Numbered from the stretch's first letter, positions 34,550-43,543 are shown. The stretch: DNA of 64,000 nucleotides from Bryobacteraceae bacterium (GCA_041394945.1 JAWKHH010000005.1:620001-684000); one strand, 5' to 3'. Numbers and translations: made by a program. Notes: a model not told the origin generated them from the letters alone.

Positions 34550-37021
34550 CTATTCGCGGGTCACGAACTCGTCGAGGTTGAGCAGCACGCGGCTCACCGC
34601 CGTCCACGCCGCCGCCGGATCGAGCCGCGCCTGTTCGTCGTGGAAAGCCGCCAGCCGTTCGCGCTCCTTGCCGGCCGGCGCGCGGCCCAGCGTCACGCGG
34701 TACGCATAGTCGATGCGCTCGCCCACGCCGGCGGGCGCTTCCTTTTCGAGCCGGTCGGCCAGCGCCTTGGCGGCTTCGTGGAACACGACATCGTTCATCA
34801 GGTTGAGCGCCTGCAGCGACGTGTTCGACCGCCCGCGCCGCGAGCAGGTGACATTCGAATCGGGCGAGTCGAAGTTCATCAGCATCGGGTACGGGGTCGT
34901 TCGTTGGAAATGGATGTAGAGGCCGCGCCGGTAGCGATCCGGACCCGTGGCGGCCACCCACTTGTTGGCGCCGCCGTAGCCCAGTTCGGCCACTCCGGCC
35001 GGCTGCGGCGGCTTCACGCTTGGTCCGCCGACGCGCGGGTCGAGCAGTCCGGCGGCGGCGAGGGCGGAGTCCCGTACCAGCTCGGCCGGGAGACGAAGCC
35101 GCGCTTGCCTGGCGAGCAGCGTGTTCTCAGGATCTTTCGACTGAATCCCGGGCCGCGTGCGCGACGCCTGCCGGTAGGTGGCCGACATGACGACCGACTT
35201 GTGGAGCCTCTTCATGCTCCAGCCGTTGGCGGCGAACTCGGAAGCCAGCCAGTCGAGCAGGCCGGGATGGGAAGGCTTTTCGCCCATGACGCCGAAGTCT
35301 TCGCTGGTTCGCACCAAACCCTTGCCGAAGAACTCCTGCCACGCGCGGTTCACGGCGACGCGGGCGGTGAGCGGGTTCTCCGGACTCACCAGCCATCGCG
35401 CGAACTCGAGTCGCGTCGCCGGCGTCTTTCGGCCTTCGAGAAATGCCGGCGCGCCGGGAGTGACCTCCACGCCCATGCGATCCCAATTCCCGCGGAGCCG
35501 GATGTGCGACGGAGCAGCGTCCGGATCGTCGGCGATTGTATAAGCCTGCGTGAAGTGCGGCAGCGTCCGATCGAGCGCCTGGAGCTTTTTGCGCAGCTCC
35601 TTCAACCGGTCGAGCTTGGCTTTGTCGAGCCCGATGGCGGGGCCGTTCCGCTCGACGAAGTAGTCGACAAGGCGCCGCTGGTCGCGCGAGTCGCGGCGGT
35701 CGGCGGGAGTCTGGAGCACTTTCACCGCGCCGTCGAACATCGCCTTCATTGAGGTGAGCGCGAAGTCCCATTCGGGCGTCTTGCCGGGAGTGTCGATCGC
35801 CTCGCGCAATCGGCTTTCCCAGACCGGCATCATCGCGGGAACTTCGTACTCTTCGAGCAGCCTGGTCCGTTCGGCGCGATACGCCGGGAACGCCGTTTCG
35901 TAGGGTCCGCGCTCGCCGGGAAGCGGCGCGTCGATATCCTTCTCTTCCGCCCGATCGAAGTACGCCATCAGCCGGTAGTAGTCGCGCTGCGTGATCGGAT
36001 CGTACTTGTGATCGTGACACTGCGCGCAGCCGACGGCCATGCCGAGCCACACCGCGCCGACCGTGTTCGTCCGGTTGACGAGCTGCTCGAAGCGCGCTTC
36101 GCCGCGGTCCACGCCGGCTTCGCGGTTGGTGAGCGTGTTTCGCAGGAACCCGGTGCCGACGCGCTGCTCGACGGTGGCGTCCGGCAGTTCGTCGCCTGCC
36201 AACTGCTCGATCGTGAATTCGTCGAACGGCATGTCGCGATTCAGGGCGTCGATCACCCAGTTGCGATAGCGCCACGCCCAGGGCCGGGCGAGGTCCTTTT
36301 CGTAGCCGTCGCTATCGGCATAGTGCGCGAGGTCGAGCCAGTGGCGCGCCCACTTCTCGCCGTAGCGCGGCGATTCGAGCAGGCGGTCCACGGCGTGCTC
36401 ATAGGCGTCCGGAGAGCTGTCGGCGAGGAAACGCGCGGCTTCTTCGGGAGTTGGAGGCAGACCGGTGAGATCGAGGCTCGCGCGGCGCAGGAGCGTCGAG
36501 CGGGCGGCTTCGGGCGACGGCGTCCAACCTTCTTTTTCGAGGCGCGCCAGCACGAACCGGTCGATGCCGTTTTTAGCCCAACCCTGCTGTCTCACCGCTG
36601 GAAGTTCCGGCCGTCGAATCGGCTGATAGGCCCAGTGCGGCGGTTTCGCCTTCGCCGAAGCGGCGGTTTCGCCGGCCGGATACACCGCGCCGTCGTCGAT
36701 CCACTCGCGGAGCACCGCGATCTCCGCGTCCGGTAATGGCGTCTCGCCCGGAGGCATGCGTTCTTGCGCCTTCGCCGCGGTGATGCGGTGCATGATGCGG
36801 CTCGCCGCCGCGTCGCCAGGCACGATCGCCGGACCCGCGTAGCCGCCCTTGAGCGCCGCCGGCCCGTTGTCGAGCCGGAGACCGTTGCTCTGCATCGCCG
36901 CGCCGTGGCAGCCGAAGCAGCGCTTTTGGAGGATCGGGCGGACATCGCGCGCGAAGTCCGGGGCGGCTGCGTGCAGGGACACAGCGGCAAACAGAAGCGC
37001 GATACGCGGCGTCATGCTCAT
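34550..37021 (-). CDS. PSCyt1-DUF1549-DUF1553 protein with c-type heme motifs
   Basis: 823 residues with a signal peptide (RIALLFAAVSLHAAA). A planctomycete-type cytochrome c domain is at the start (DFARDVRPILQKRCFGCHG, CxxCH at about 35). DUF1549 follows (WAKNGIDRFVLARLEKEGW, LLRRASLDLTGLPPTPEE), with a second CAQCHDHKYDPI near residue 335. DUF1553 forms the C-terminus (RLEFARWLVSPENPLTARVAVNR, LPAELVRDSALAAAG). The two CxxCH sites imply periplasmic heme attachment and an oxidative or electron-transfer role, perhaps in sugar metabolism, which remains undefined for the family. First gene of the DUF1553-DUF1501-sulfatase operon; a VOC gene lies 33 bases upstream on the same strand. Confidence 0.93.
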   Translation of the reverse strand: MSMTPRIALLFAAVSLHAAAPDFARDVRPILQKRCFGCHGAAMQSNGLRLDNGPAALKGGYAGPAIVPGDAAASRIMHRITAAKAQERMPPGETPLPDAEIAVLREWIDDGAVYPAGETAASAKAKPPHWAYQPIRRPELPAVRQQGWAKNGIDRFVLARLEKEGWTPSPEAARSTLLRRASLDLTGLPPTPEEAARFLADSSPDAYEHAVDRLLESPRYGEKWARHWLDLAHYADSDGYEKDLARPWAWRYRNWVIDALNRDMPFDEFTIEQLAGDELPDATVEQRVGTGFLRNTLTNREAGVDRGEARFEQLVNRTNTVGAVWLGMAVGCAQCHDHKYDPITQRDYYRLMAYFDRAEEKDIDAPLPGERGPYETAFPAYRAERTRLLEEYEVPAMMPVWESRLREAIDTPGKTPEWDFALTSMKAMFDGAVKVLQTPADRRDSRDQRRLVDYFVERNGPAIGLDKAKLDRLKELRKKLQALDRTLPHFTQAYTIADDPDAAPSHIRLRGNWDRMGVEVTPGAPAFLEGRKTPATRLEFARWLVSPENPLTARVAVNRAWQEFFGKGLVRTSEDFGVMGEKPSHPGLLDWLASEFAANGWSMKRLHKSVVMSATYRQASRTRPGIQSKDPENTLLARQARLRLPAELVRDSALAAAGLLDPRVGGPSVKPPQPAGVAELGYGGANKWVAATGPDRYRRGLYIHFQRTTPYPMLMNFDSPDSNVTCSRRGRSNTSLQALNLMNDVVFHEAAKALADRLEKEAPAGVGERIDYAYRVTLGRAPAGKERERLAAFHDEQARLDPAAAWTAVSRVLLNLDEFVTRE

Positions 37022-37054
37022 TTGGGGGCCTCGACTTCCAGTATATGACCCCGC

Positions 37055-37435
37055 TTATCGGGCGGCCTCCGCATTTGCGCCGAATGCCAGCAAACGGCCG
37101 TCGCAATCCTTGACCACGAACTCGCGCGCACTCCACGGCATGTCGGCGAGTCCGCGTGTGAATTCCACGCCGCGGGCCGCGTACTCGGCGTGCAGGGCGT
37201 CGGCATCCTCGACGAATACGTAGGCGTCGAGCAACTCTTCGGAATACTTGTCCGGATTGGGCGCCGGCGGCTCGGCGCGCCGGAAGTGGATGGCGTGCCG
37301 ATCCCGCGCGACGATCGCGTAGACCGGCGGATCGTGCCACATGCCGAGGCATTCGAATCCGAGCTTTTCCTTGTAGTAGGTGAGCGAGGTGGGAAGGTCG
37401 GTGGTGAAGAACAGGGGCACGATCTGGCGAACCAT
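37055..37435 (-). CDS. VOC-family (glyoxalase/bleomycin resistance fold) protein
   Basis: 126 residues, the usual length of a one-chain VOC protein made of two beta-alpha-beta3 modules. QIVPLFFTTDLPTSLTYYKE is the typical opening, and DAYVFVEDADALHAEYAARG with FVVKDCDGRLLAFGAN forms the second module. Metal ligands cannot be assigned with certainty; an HFRRAE site and the FVVKDCDG site are candidates. Cytosolic. Divergently transcribed from the AlkZ-like gene across 28 bases, so control signals must overlap. Function, substrate or resistance role unknown. Confidence 0.85.
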   Translation of the reverse strand: MVRQIVPLFFTTDLPTSLTYYKEKLGFECLGMWHDPPVYAIVARDRHAIHFRRAEPPAPNPDKYSEELLDAYVFVEDADALHAEYAARGVEFTRGLADMPWSAREFVVKDCDGRLLAFGANAEAAR

Positions 37436-37463
37436 GTGCTAAGTCTACGAGAAGCACTCCGCC

Positions 37464-38492
37464 ATGCCACGCGAAGCTCCACGCCTCAAACTTTCCCGCG
37501 CTCAGATTCTGGCTTTCCGCCGGCGGACGGGCCGCCTTGATGCGCGCCTTCCGCCCGGCGCTGAGTCTCTACGGCGGGCGGCCTGGGCCGGTCTGCAGGA
37601 CTCCGTGCCGCGCGCGGCGCTGCTTTCGATCCACGCACGCCTGGAGGGGACGGATGCCGCCAGTTGGGAACATCCGTCGCTGGTGCAACTGTGGGGACCG
37701 CGCTTCAACGACTATGTCGTGGCCGCCGAAGACCTGGCCGTTTTCTCGCTGGGGCGATTGCCCGCGCAGCCGGCGCAACTCAAGCGGGCGCTCGACACCG
37801 CGGAGCGCCTTCACGCCTTTCTCGATGGCCGCCGGATGCCCTTCGGCCAAGCCGGGCGCGAGCTCGGCGTGAACCCGAACAGCCTCCGCTACGCCGCGCC
37901 GACGGGGAGGCTCCTGCTCCGTTGGGACGGCGCGCGCCAACCAGCGGTTTGGACCGTGCCGCCACCGGCAATGACACCGGACGAAGCGCGCCTCGAACTG
38001 GCGCGCCGCTATCTGCACATTCTCGGACCGGGGACGGCCGCGTCTTTCGCGAAGTGGGCCGGGGTCTCCAGCGCCGCGGCCAGCGCCGTGTTCGCCGGCC
38101 TCGCGGACGCGACAACGGCCGTACGGACTCCGGCTGGCGACGGGTGGATCCTTTCCGAGGATGAGGCGGCATTCCGTGCGCGCCCCGGACCAGCGGCGCC
38201 CGCGCGCCTGCTTCCGAGCGGCGACGCGTACTTCCTGGCGTGGGGCACGGATCGCGAGATCCTGGTGGCGGACGTGCTGCGGCGCGGGGAACTGTGGACA
38301 TCGCGCGTTTGGCCCGGTGCCGTTCTCGTAGCGGGAGAGATCGCCGGCGTGTGGCGACGATCGGGCGGCGAGGTTGCGATCGACACGTGGCGACGGTTCA
38401 CCCGGCCGGAGCGCGAGGCGGTGGAGGCGGAGGCGACTTCACTGCCGCTGCCGGGGCTCAAGGGTCCCATCGCCGTACGCTGGAGCGGTTGA
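37464..38492 (+). CDS. Winged-helix AlkZ/YcaQ-like DNA-binding protein
   Basis: 342 residues. It matches the family of winged-helix DNA glycosylases (HTH_42, formerly DUF1006) that includes AlkZ and E. coli YcaQ. Family landmarks are LSRAQILAFRRRTG, AALLSIHARLEG, HPSLVQLWGPRFNDYVV, LAVFSLGRLP, the central FAKWAGVS and the C-terminal VAIDTWRRFTRPEREAVEAEA. Active members use a QxQ motif to remove interstrand crosslinked bases. Here the corresponding site appears to read GLQDSVPR, that is QDS, so glycosylase activity is uncertain. It stands alone on the plus strand and converges with the NTF2-like gene. Confidence 0.8.
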   Translation: MPREAPRLKLSRAQILAFRRRTGRLDARLPPGAESLRRAAWAGLQDSVPRAALLSIHARLEGTDAASWEHPSLVQLWGPRFNDYVVAAEDLAVFSLGRLPAQPAQLKRALDTAERLHAFLDGRRMPFGQAGRELGVNPNSLRYAAPTGRLLLRWDGARQPAVWTVPPPAMTPDEARLELARRYLHILGPGTAASFAKWAGVSSAAASAVFAGLADATTAVRTPAGDGWILSEDEAAFRARPGPAAPARLLPSGDAYFLAWGTDREILVADVLRRGELWTSRVWPGAVLVAGEIAGVWRRSGGEVAIDTWRRFTRPEREAVEAEATSLPLPGLKGPIAVRWSG

Positions 38493-38508
38493 TTCCGGCC
38501 AGCCCGGC

Positions 38509-38895
38509 TCAGAACATGCCGTTGCCGTTCGCCGACGTGGCGGGGATCGCCTGCAGCACGTCCCAGTGCTCCACGATCTTGCCGGCGGTGTCGAAGCGGA
38601 AGATGTCGATGCCGGCATAATCCTGGTCGGCAGGCCAGTGCTGGTGGCAGTGGAGTACGACGAGGTCGCCTTCGGCGATGGCGCGCTTGAACTCGACACG
38701 CTTGCCGGGGTACTCGGCGGCCATTCTTTCGAAGTACTCGATGAACGCCTGCCTGCCGTCGCCGACGTGCGGGTTGTGCTGCGTGTAGGTCTCGCCTGCG
38801 TACGTCTCAATCGCGTCCCGCGGGCGGCACTGATTGAACATCAGATCGTAGAACGCCATCGCATCCCGTTTCATCTGTTCGTTCCGGTGTTCCAT
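38509..38895 (-). CDS. SnoaL-like / NTF2-fold protein
   Basis: 128 residues forming a typical NTF2-like cone. MAFYDLMFNQCRPRDAIETY and TYTQHNPHVGDGRQAFIEYFERM are characteristic of the predicted SnoaL-like group that tolerates small hydrophobic substrates. DLVVLHCHQHW and GIDIFRFDTAGKIVEHWDVLQ supply the later strands. No signal peptide. The conserved His and Asp pairs (QHNPH, HWDV) would line the pocket. Function is not established for this group; enzymes of the fold include polyketide cyclases and ketosteroid isomerases. The next upstream gene on the same strand (TIM barrel) ends 24 bases before it. Confidence 0.85.
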   Translation of the reverse strand: MEHRNEQMKRDAMAFYDLMFNQCRPRDAIETYAGETYTQHNPHVGDGRQAFIEYFERMAAEYPGKRVEFKRAIAEGDLVVLHCHQHWPADQDYAGIDIFRFDTAGKIVEHWDVLQAIPATSANGNGMF

Positions 38896-38919
38896 GGTAT
38901 CCTCCGGCGAGTTCGCGGA

Positions 38920-39624
38920 TCACACCGGCAGGGGAGCGAACGTATCCCTCGCCCGCGCCATCTCCGCTTCGACGTCGCTCTGGCCCGCGTCGATCAGGCT
39001 TTCCAGAATGATCGGAACAGCCGGATCGATACCCGGCATGACCGAGGCGAAGGCGTGGACGGCATTGAGTGAAATTGGGTCGTGCCGGCTTGCCGTGTTC
39101 ACTTCACTCATATGTACCTCCGCCACTCGGTCTCCAAAGGCCTGCAGAAGCAGCACAGCCTCCGTCATCGTCGGGTCCACCTGCCGCGCGTGGCCAACAT
39201 CGAAGCAGAATCTGGCCTCGGGAAGCGCGTGAAAGAACGGCTTGAGTTCGCGAACGGTTCTGCCGACCGGTTTTCGTTTGTCCATGTTCTCCACGAACAA
39301 TGATTCTCCCAGTGCGGTCCACTTCTCCGGGACAAAGATGACGTCGGGGTGCACGACAACCGGGTAGCCTCGCTCTTTAACCGACAGCAGACTCTGAACA
39401 ACGAGTGTTTCTTGTCTCGGCGTGAAGCGGCTTGGAGCGTGAATCGAAACGAATGAGAAATCGGACAGATCCAATGTGGGCAGAGCCGAAAGCAGAGGTT
39501 CGAGCTCTTCCATCCGCAACGCAGAGAGTTCGACGGCTTCGACCCGGCGCGCGCGCAGCACCTCCAGGGCTGTTCGAAAATCGCCCCGCGCCAGGGCCCC
39601 AGTGGAGAATCCGATACGCCTCAT
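38920..39624 (-). CDS. Xylose-isomerase-like TIM barrel protein (AP endonuclease 2 fold)
   Basis: 234 residues. The order of strand-end motifs, RIGFSTGAL, AVELSAL, FVSIHAPS, PVVVHPDV, LFVENMDKR, FCFDVGHARQ, VAEVHMSEVN and IILESL, is that of the sugar phosphate isomerase/epimerase (xylose-isomerase-like) superfamily, with conserved His, Glu and Asp residues at the barrel mouth suited to bind a divalent metal. It is shorter than usual (about 270). The start overlaps the upstream stop as TGATG, so it is coupled to the unknown gene 39624-40184. Both lie in DNA with clearly lower GC than the flanks. Substrate unknown. Confidence 0.8.
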   Translation of the reverse strand: MRRIGFSTGALARGDFRTALEVLRARRVEAVELSALRMEELEPLLSALPTLDLSDFSFVSIHAPSRFTPRQETLVVQSLLSVKERGYPVVVHPDVIFVPEKWTALGESLFVENMDKRKPVGRTVRELKPFFHALPEARFCFDVGHARQVDPTMTEAVLLLQAFGDRVAEVHMSEVNTASRHDPISLNAVHAFASVMPGIDPAVPIILESLIDAGQSDVEAEMARARDTFAPLPV

Positions 39625-40184
39625 CAGAAGATTCCATACCTCATTGTCAGCTCCGCCAGTTCGGCATTGTCTCGAAGAAACAGATGGACCAGGGCTTCGT
39701 GAAAAGGGCGGCTCAATTCCCGAACCTCGCTCCAGGCGGCGGATCCTCGTAAGGCGTCGTGGCTCTGGCCCTGCTCGAGCTGGCTCCGCTTCGCAGAGTC
39801 GTCAAGCAAAGCCAGGAATCGGTCGTAGTTCTCAAAAATGGCGAGCGCCGTTTTCTTTCGTCCCCCGCGAGCAAGACAGAGCTTCGCGATCGTCTCGAGC
39901 GGTGGCGCCGCCAACTGCTCAGCAAGGTACGCGGTGAGCAGGGATGTGTCCCTGTCCTGGACCAGCCTAAGGCGCGCGGTCTCCGCCTCTGGGTCCAGAT
40001 GGCAGGAGAACACGTGAGCAAGTCCGGCTGCGAAGATCAACTTCCTCGACATTCGAAGCTTCGCGTTGCGAATCGCCCATTTCCGGTTGTTATCGGCTCG
40101 CTGCTTTCTCACGAGTCTCGCTACTGCTGCGGCGTGCGCGCCGAATCGAGTCAAACCGATGGCCCAGCCACACTTCGAGATCAT
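39624..40184 (-). CDS. Unknown helical protein coupled to the TIM-barrel gene
   Basis: 186 residues if translation begins at MISKCGWAIGL; an earlier start up to 40283 is possible but reads an unconvincing N-terminus. No signal peptide. Helical and basic near the N-terminus (ARLVRKQRADNNRKWAIRNAKLRMSRKLIF), then Leu/Ala-rich helices with LETIAKLCLARGGRKKTALAIFENYDRFLALLDD. I do not recognise a family. The TGA overlaps the ATG of the TIM-barrel gene, so they form a two-gene unit of low GC content, probably acquired. Confidence 0.6.
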   Translation of the reverse strand: MISKCGWAIGLTRFGAHAAAVARLVRKQRADNNRKWAIRNAKLRMSRKLIFAAGLAHVFSCHLDPEAETARLRLVQDRDTSLLTAYLAEQLAAPPLETIAKLCLARGGRKKTALAIFENYDRFLALLDDSAKRSQLEQGQSHDALRGSAAWSEVRELSRPFHEALVHLFLRDNAELAELTMRYGIF

Positions 40185-40291
40185 CGAGCTTCGACGGACC
40201 TTGGGTCGATTTTGCCATGGGAGATCTTCTATGGTACGGTGCGCGCCTATTACGAGGTTTGGGCCGGTCCTACTGCCACACAATCCCAGCC

Positions 40292-41008
40292 CTAGTCCCA
40301 GTCCTCGGGCTTCTGCCCCGGGGGCAAAAGCAATCCCTTTTCCAGATACCGCACGCGCGACGCCGTCTTCGCCGCGTGCGGGTCGTGCGTCACCATCACG
40401 ATGGTCTTGCCGAACTCCGTGTTCAACCGGCTCAGCAGCGTCAATACATCGCGCGCGGACGCCGCGTCGAGGTTGCCGGTGGGCTCGTCGGCGAGGATCA
40501 GGTCCGGATCGGTGACGATCGCGCGGGCGATCGCCACGCGCTGTTCCTGGCCGCCGGAAAGCTGTCGCGGCGTGTGCCCCAGCCGGTCGCCGAGCCCCAC
40601 CAGATCGAGCGCCTTCTTCGCGTGCGCCAGCCGGTCCGCGCGGCCGAGCTTGGTGAGCTTCAACGGCAGTTCCACGTTCTCGAGCGCCGTCAGCACCGGG
40701 ATCAGGTTGAACGCCTGAAAAATGAACCCGATGTGGGCGTTCCGCCAGCGCGCGATCTCGCTGTCGCTCATCCGCGTGAGATCCTCGCCGAGCACCCGGA
40801 TTTCGCCGCTCGTCGCGCGATCCATCGCGGCAATCAGGTGCAGGAGAGTGGACTTGCCGGAGCCCGAGGGCCCCATCAGCGCCACGAACTCGCCTCGGCG
40901 GATCTCCACTTCCGCATTGTTCAGCGCCAGTACCTGGAACTCGTCGCGAACGAACTCTTTGGTCAGCTTCCTCGTCGCAATCACCACATCGTTATTCGCT
41001 TCGCTCAT
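40292..41008 (-). CDS. MacB/LolD-type ABC transporter ATP-binding protein
   Basis: 238 residues. Walker A GPSGSGKST (about 49), Q loop FIFQAFNLIP, signature LSGGQEQRVAIARAI, Walker B and D loop LILADEPTGNLD, and H loop MVTHDPHAA are all intact. This class (MacB, LolD, FtsE) works as a mechanotransmitter with FtsX-type permeases rather than as a channel transporter. Last gene of a four-gene minus-strand operon: its start overlaps the adaptor stop as ATGA. The operon most likely exports a peptide, siderophore, lipid or antibiotic. Confidence 0.95.
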   Translation of the reverse strand: MSEANNDVVIATRKLTKEFVRDEFQVLALNNAEVEIRRGEFVALMGPSGSGKSTLLHLIAAMDRATSGEIRVLGEDLTRMSDSEIARWRNAHIGFIFQAFNLIPVLTALENVELPLKLTKLGRADRLAHAKKALDLVGLGDRLGHTPRQLSGGQEQRVAIARAIVTDPDLILADEPTGNLDAASARDVLTLLSRLNTEFGKTIVMVTHDPHAAKTASRVRYLEKGLLLPPGQKPEDWD

Positions 41009-42351
41009 GGCATCACCTGTATCCTTCCGCCATCGGTCAGCGTCGCCGGCGGATTCACGATCACGTCTTCGCCGCCGATCAGCCCGGACTCCACCACCAG
41101 CTTGCCGGGCGCGCCGGGGCGCGTCTTCACCGCGCGCCGGATCGCTTTGCCGTCCAGCGCGACAAACACCACGCCATCGCGGACGGCGGATTCCGGGATC
41201 ACCACCGCCGGCCGGGCCTCACCCGCGTCCGGCTTCGGGGCGGCTTCTTCCTTCGCCAGGAACTCGACGCTCGCGTTCATCTCCGGCCGCAGATATTCGT
41301 CCGGGTTGAGGATCTTCACCTTCACCTGCACGGTGGCCTTCTGCCGGTTCGCTTCCGGCGACATCTCTTCGATCTCACCGTCGTATCTACGGTCGCGATA
41401 GGCGTCGGTGGTGACCACGCCGCGCTGGCGCGGATAGAGGCGCGCGAAGTCGTTCTGGTTGATGTCGAGCTCCACTTGCAGATCGTTGAGGTCGGCCATC
41501 GAAACCACGTAGCCCTTGGCGCCGCGATCGCCGACGAAGCCCGTGGTCACAAATTCGCCGATCTCGACGACTCGTTCGAGAATCGTGCCGGCGATCGGCG
41601 CGCGGATGATCGTGTTCGATAACTGCGTCTCGTAGAACGTCACTTGGCCGCGCGCCTGCTGGATCTGTCCGCGCACCTGGTCGATCACTTCCCGGCGCGG
41701 ACCGATACGGACCAGTTCGTAGCTCTTGTCGAGCGAGGCGACGCGAGCGGCCTGGGCATCGTAGCGGGCTTTGGCGTCGTCGTAGGCCTGGCGGGAAAGC
41801 ACGGCGGCGTCGGAGAGCTTCCTGGACCGATCCAGGTTGATCTTCGCGTTGGCCAGATCCGCTCGCGCCTCTTCGAGGTTCGCCTTGGCCACCGCGATCT
41901 CTTCCGGCCGGGAGCCGTTCGTCAACTCCTGCAGCCGCGCCTCGAGGTTCGCCAGATTCCCGCGCGCCTGCTGAAGCTGCGCCTTGTATTCCTCGTCCTC
42001 CAGCCGCACGATCACCTGATCGCGGCGGACGAGATCGCCCTTTTCGACGCCAATCCAGGCGACCTTGCCCACCACCTTCGACGTCAACTGGATCTTGTGA
42101 TGCGCCACGATGTAGCCGGTGGCGTTCAGCACAACGCTTCCCGGTGGCGGCCCCGCCGCCACGCCCGTTTGCCGCGCCGCTCTCTCGGTTCGGACCTCGG
42201 GAACGACGTTCCACTTGTCGTTGGCGAACCGCGCCGCACCGAGCACGAGGAACAGCAGCACGCCCACGACGATCCAGCGCGAGGCCCACCGCGAGCCGCG
42301 CGGCTGCGTCTTCAGAGACTTGTCGATCTTGAGTCCGTCGAGGTCGCTCAT
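41005..42351 (-). CDS. MacA/HlyD-like periplasmic adaptor of ABC exporter
   Basis: 448 residues. One N-terminal membrane helix (WIVVGVLLFLVLGAARFA), then a lipoyl half-domain (GYIVAHHKIQLTSKVVGKV), a long coiled-coil hairpin (residues about 120-235, LQQARGNLANLEARLQEL and following), the second lipoyl half (IIRAPIAGTILERVVEIGEF) and beta-barrel and membrane-proximal domains ending GGEDVIVNPPATLTDGGRI. It should bridge the inner-membrane permeases to a TolC-type channel; none is in this operon, so it probably uses a shared one. 19 bases from the upstream permease. Confidence 0.93.
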   Translation of the reverse strand: MSDLDGLKIDKSLKTQPRGSRWASRWIVVGVLLFLVLGAARFANDKWNVVPEVRTERAARQTGVAAGPPPGSVVLNATGYIVAHHKIQLTSKVVGKVAWIGVEKGDLVRRDQVIVRLEDEEYKAQLQQARGNLANLEARLQELTNGSRPEEIAVAKANLEEARADLANAKINLDRSRKLSDAAVLSRQAYDDAKARYDAQAARVASLDKSYELVRIGPRREVIDQVRGQIQQARGQVTFYETQLSNTIIRAPIAGTILERVVEIGEFVTTGFVGDRGAKGYVVSMADLNDLQVELDINQNDFARLYPRQRGVVTTDAYRDRRYDGEIEEMSPEANRQKATVQVKVKILNPDEYLRPEMNASVEFLAKEEAAPKPDAGEARPAVVIPESAVRDGVVFVALDGKAIRRAVKTRPGAPGKLVVESGLIGGEDVIVNPPATLTDGGRIQVMP

Positions 42352-42370
42352 CGTACTCCGGTTTGGGTGC

Positions 42371-43537
42371 TTACACCTGGCGCAGCGCGGAAAGGATCTG
42401 CTTGCGCGCCGCCGACGCCGCCGGGAAAAGCCCGCCGATCACGCCCATCAGCGCCGCGAAGGCGACTCCGAGCATCATCGTTTCCGGCGTCACGCGAAAG
42501 TCGAACGTGATTTCGCTGAAGGTGATGAAACTGCCGATGCCGGTCTGCACATTGTTCAGGGGCAGCACCAGCAGGCATCCGAGGATTCCACCGATCAGAC
42601 TGATCAGCAGCGATTCAATCATGAAGCTGACGAGGATTCCACGCCGCGGGAAGCCGAGCACGCGCAGGGTTCCGATTTCGGCGGAACGGCGCGCCACGGC
42701 CGCGTACATCGTGTTCATGGCGGCGAAGCTCGACCCGATGGCCATGATCGCCGAGACAAAATAGCCGAGCGCCTGTAGAGGCGCGGCAGACGAGGTCTGC
42801 GCGGCGTAGTAGGCTTTCTCGGTAACGGCGTCGACGTTCAGCCGCCGGTCTTCGGTGAGATCGTTGATCAGCGCCTGCCGCCCCACTTCGTCGGTGGCGC
42901 GCAGCAACGCGGAACTGAGTGTGGTTTCGCGATTCTGGTCAGAGGCGATCTGCGCCAGGTCGCAGAAAATCTCGCTGTTGGCCGCCGACCGCCCCGCGTC
43001 CATCACGCCTACCACGTCCCACTTGCCGCGGCCGAACTCGAGCTGTTTGCCGATGCGCGCCATCGGGTAGCGGTTCGCCACGCCCGTGCCGACCACCACT
43101 TCGCGCCGGCCCGGCTGAAACATACGCCCTTCGACGATCTTGATGTTCTCCCGCATGGCGAATCCGGTGGTGGTGAGCCCGCGCAGGCTGATGTTGATGC
43201 CGGACGGGTTTTCCGGTGTTTCTAGCACGATCACAGTCACCAGCTCGAGCGACGCAAGCGGCTGTCCGTCGGGCCCGCGAGCGATGCCCGGCTTGGAGCG
43301 GATGGTGAGGAACGACTCCTGCGTCACCGTGGAATTCAACTCGGCGGTGGACCCCTTGCGCGTCACCAGCACATGCAGCGGGTGGCCGGTGGATTCGAGC
43401 GAACTCTTGAGCCCGGTGACGAGCGCGGAAATGCTGAGAAGCACGGCCACGGTGAGCGCGATGCCGAGCGCGGTCATCAGCGTTGTTGTGCGGCGCGCGA
43501 TGAGGTTGCGCAGGTTATAGGAGATTGGTATCGCCAT
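42371..43537 (-). CDS. FtsX/MacB-type ABC transporter permease (second)
   Basis: 388 residues with the four-helix MacB layout: one helix near the N-terminus (TTLMTALGIALTVAVLLSISALV), a periplasmic domain of about 230 residues, and three C-terminal helices (YFVSAIMAIGSSFAAM, SFMIESLLISLIGGILGCLL, MLGVAFAALMGVIGGLFPA). The FtsX signature AEIGTLRVLGFPRRGIL is clear. Together with the neighbouring permease it could form a heterodimeric exporter core driven by the 40292-41008 ATPase. The gap to the upstream permease is 6 bases. Confidence 0.93.
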   Translation of the reverse strand: MAIPISYNLRNLIARRTTTLMTALGIALTVAVLLSISALVTGLKSSLESTGHPLHVLVTRKGSTAELNSTVTQESFLTIRSKPGIARGPDGQPLASLELVTVIVLETPENPSGINISLRGLTTTGFAMRENIKIVEGRMFQPGRREVVVGTGVANRYPMARIGKQLEFGRGKWDVVGVMDAGRSAANSEIFCDLAQIASDQNRETTLSSALLRATDEVGRQALINDLTEDRRLNVDAVTEKAYYAAQTSSAAPLQALGYFVSAIMAIGSSFAAMNTMYAAVARRSAEIGTLRVLGFPRRGILVSFMIESLLISLIGGILGCLLVLPLNNVQTGIGSFITFSEITFDFRVTPETMMLGVAFAALMGVIGGLFPAASAARKQILSALRQV

Positions 43538-43543
43538 AGCGGG

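Noticed and set aside
34539..34961. N-terminal extension of the DUF1501 protein to 34961
   Set aside because: It overlaps the end of the DUF1553 gene in another frame and precedes the clear Tat signal at 34538.
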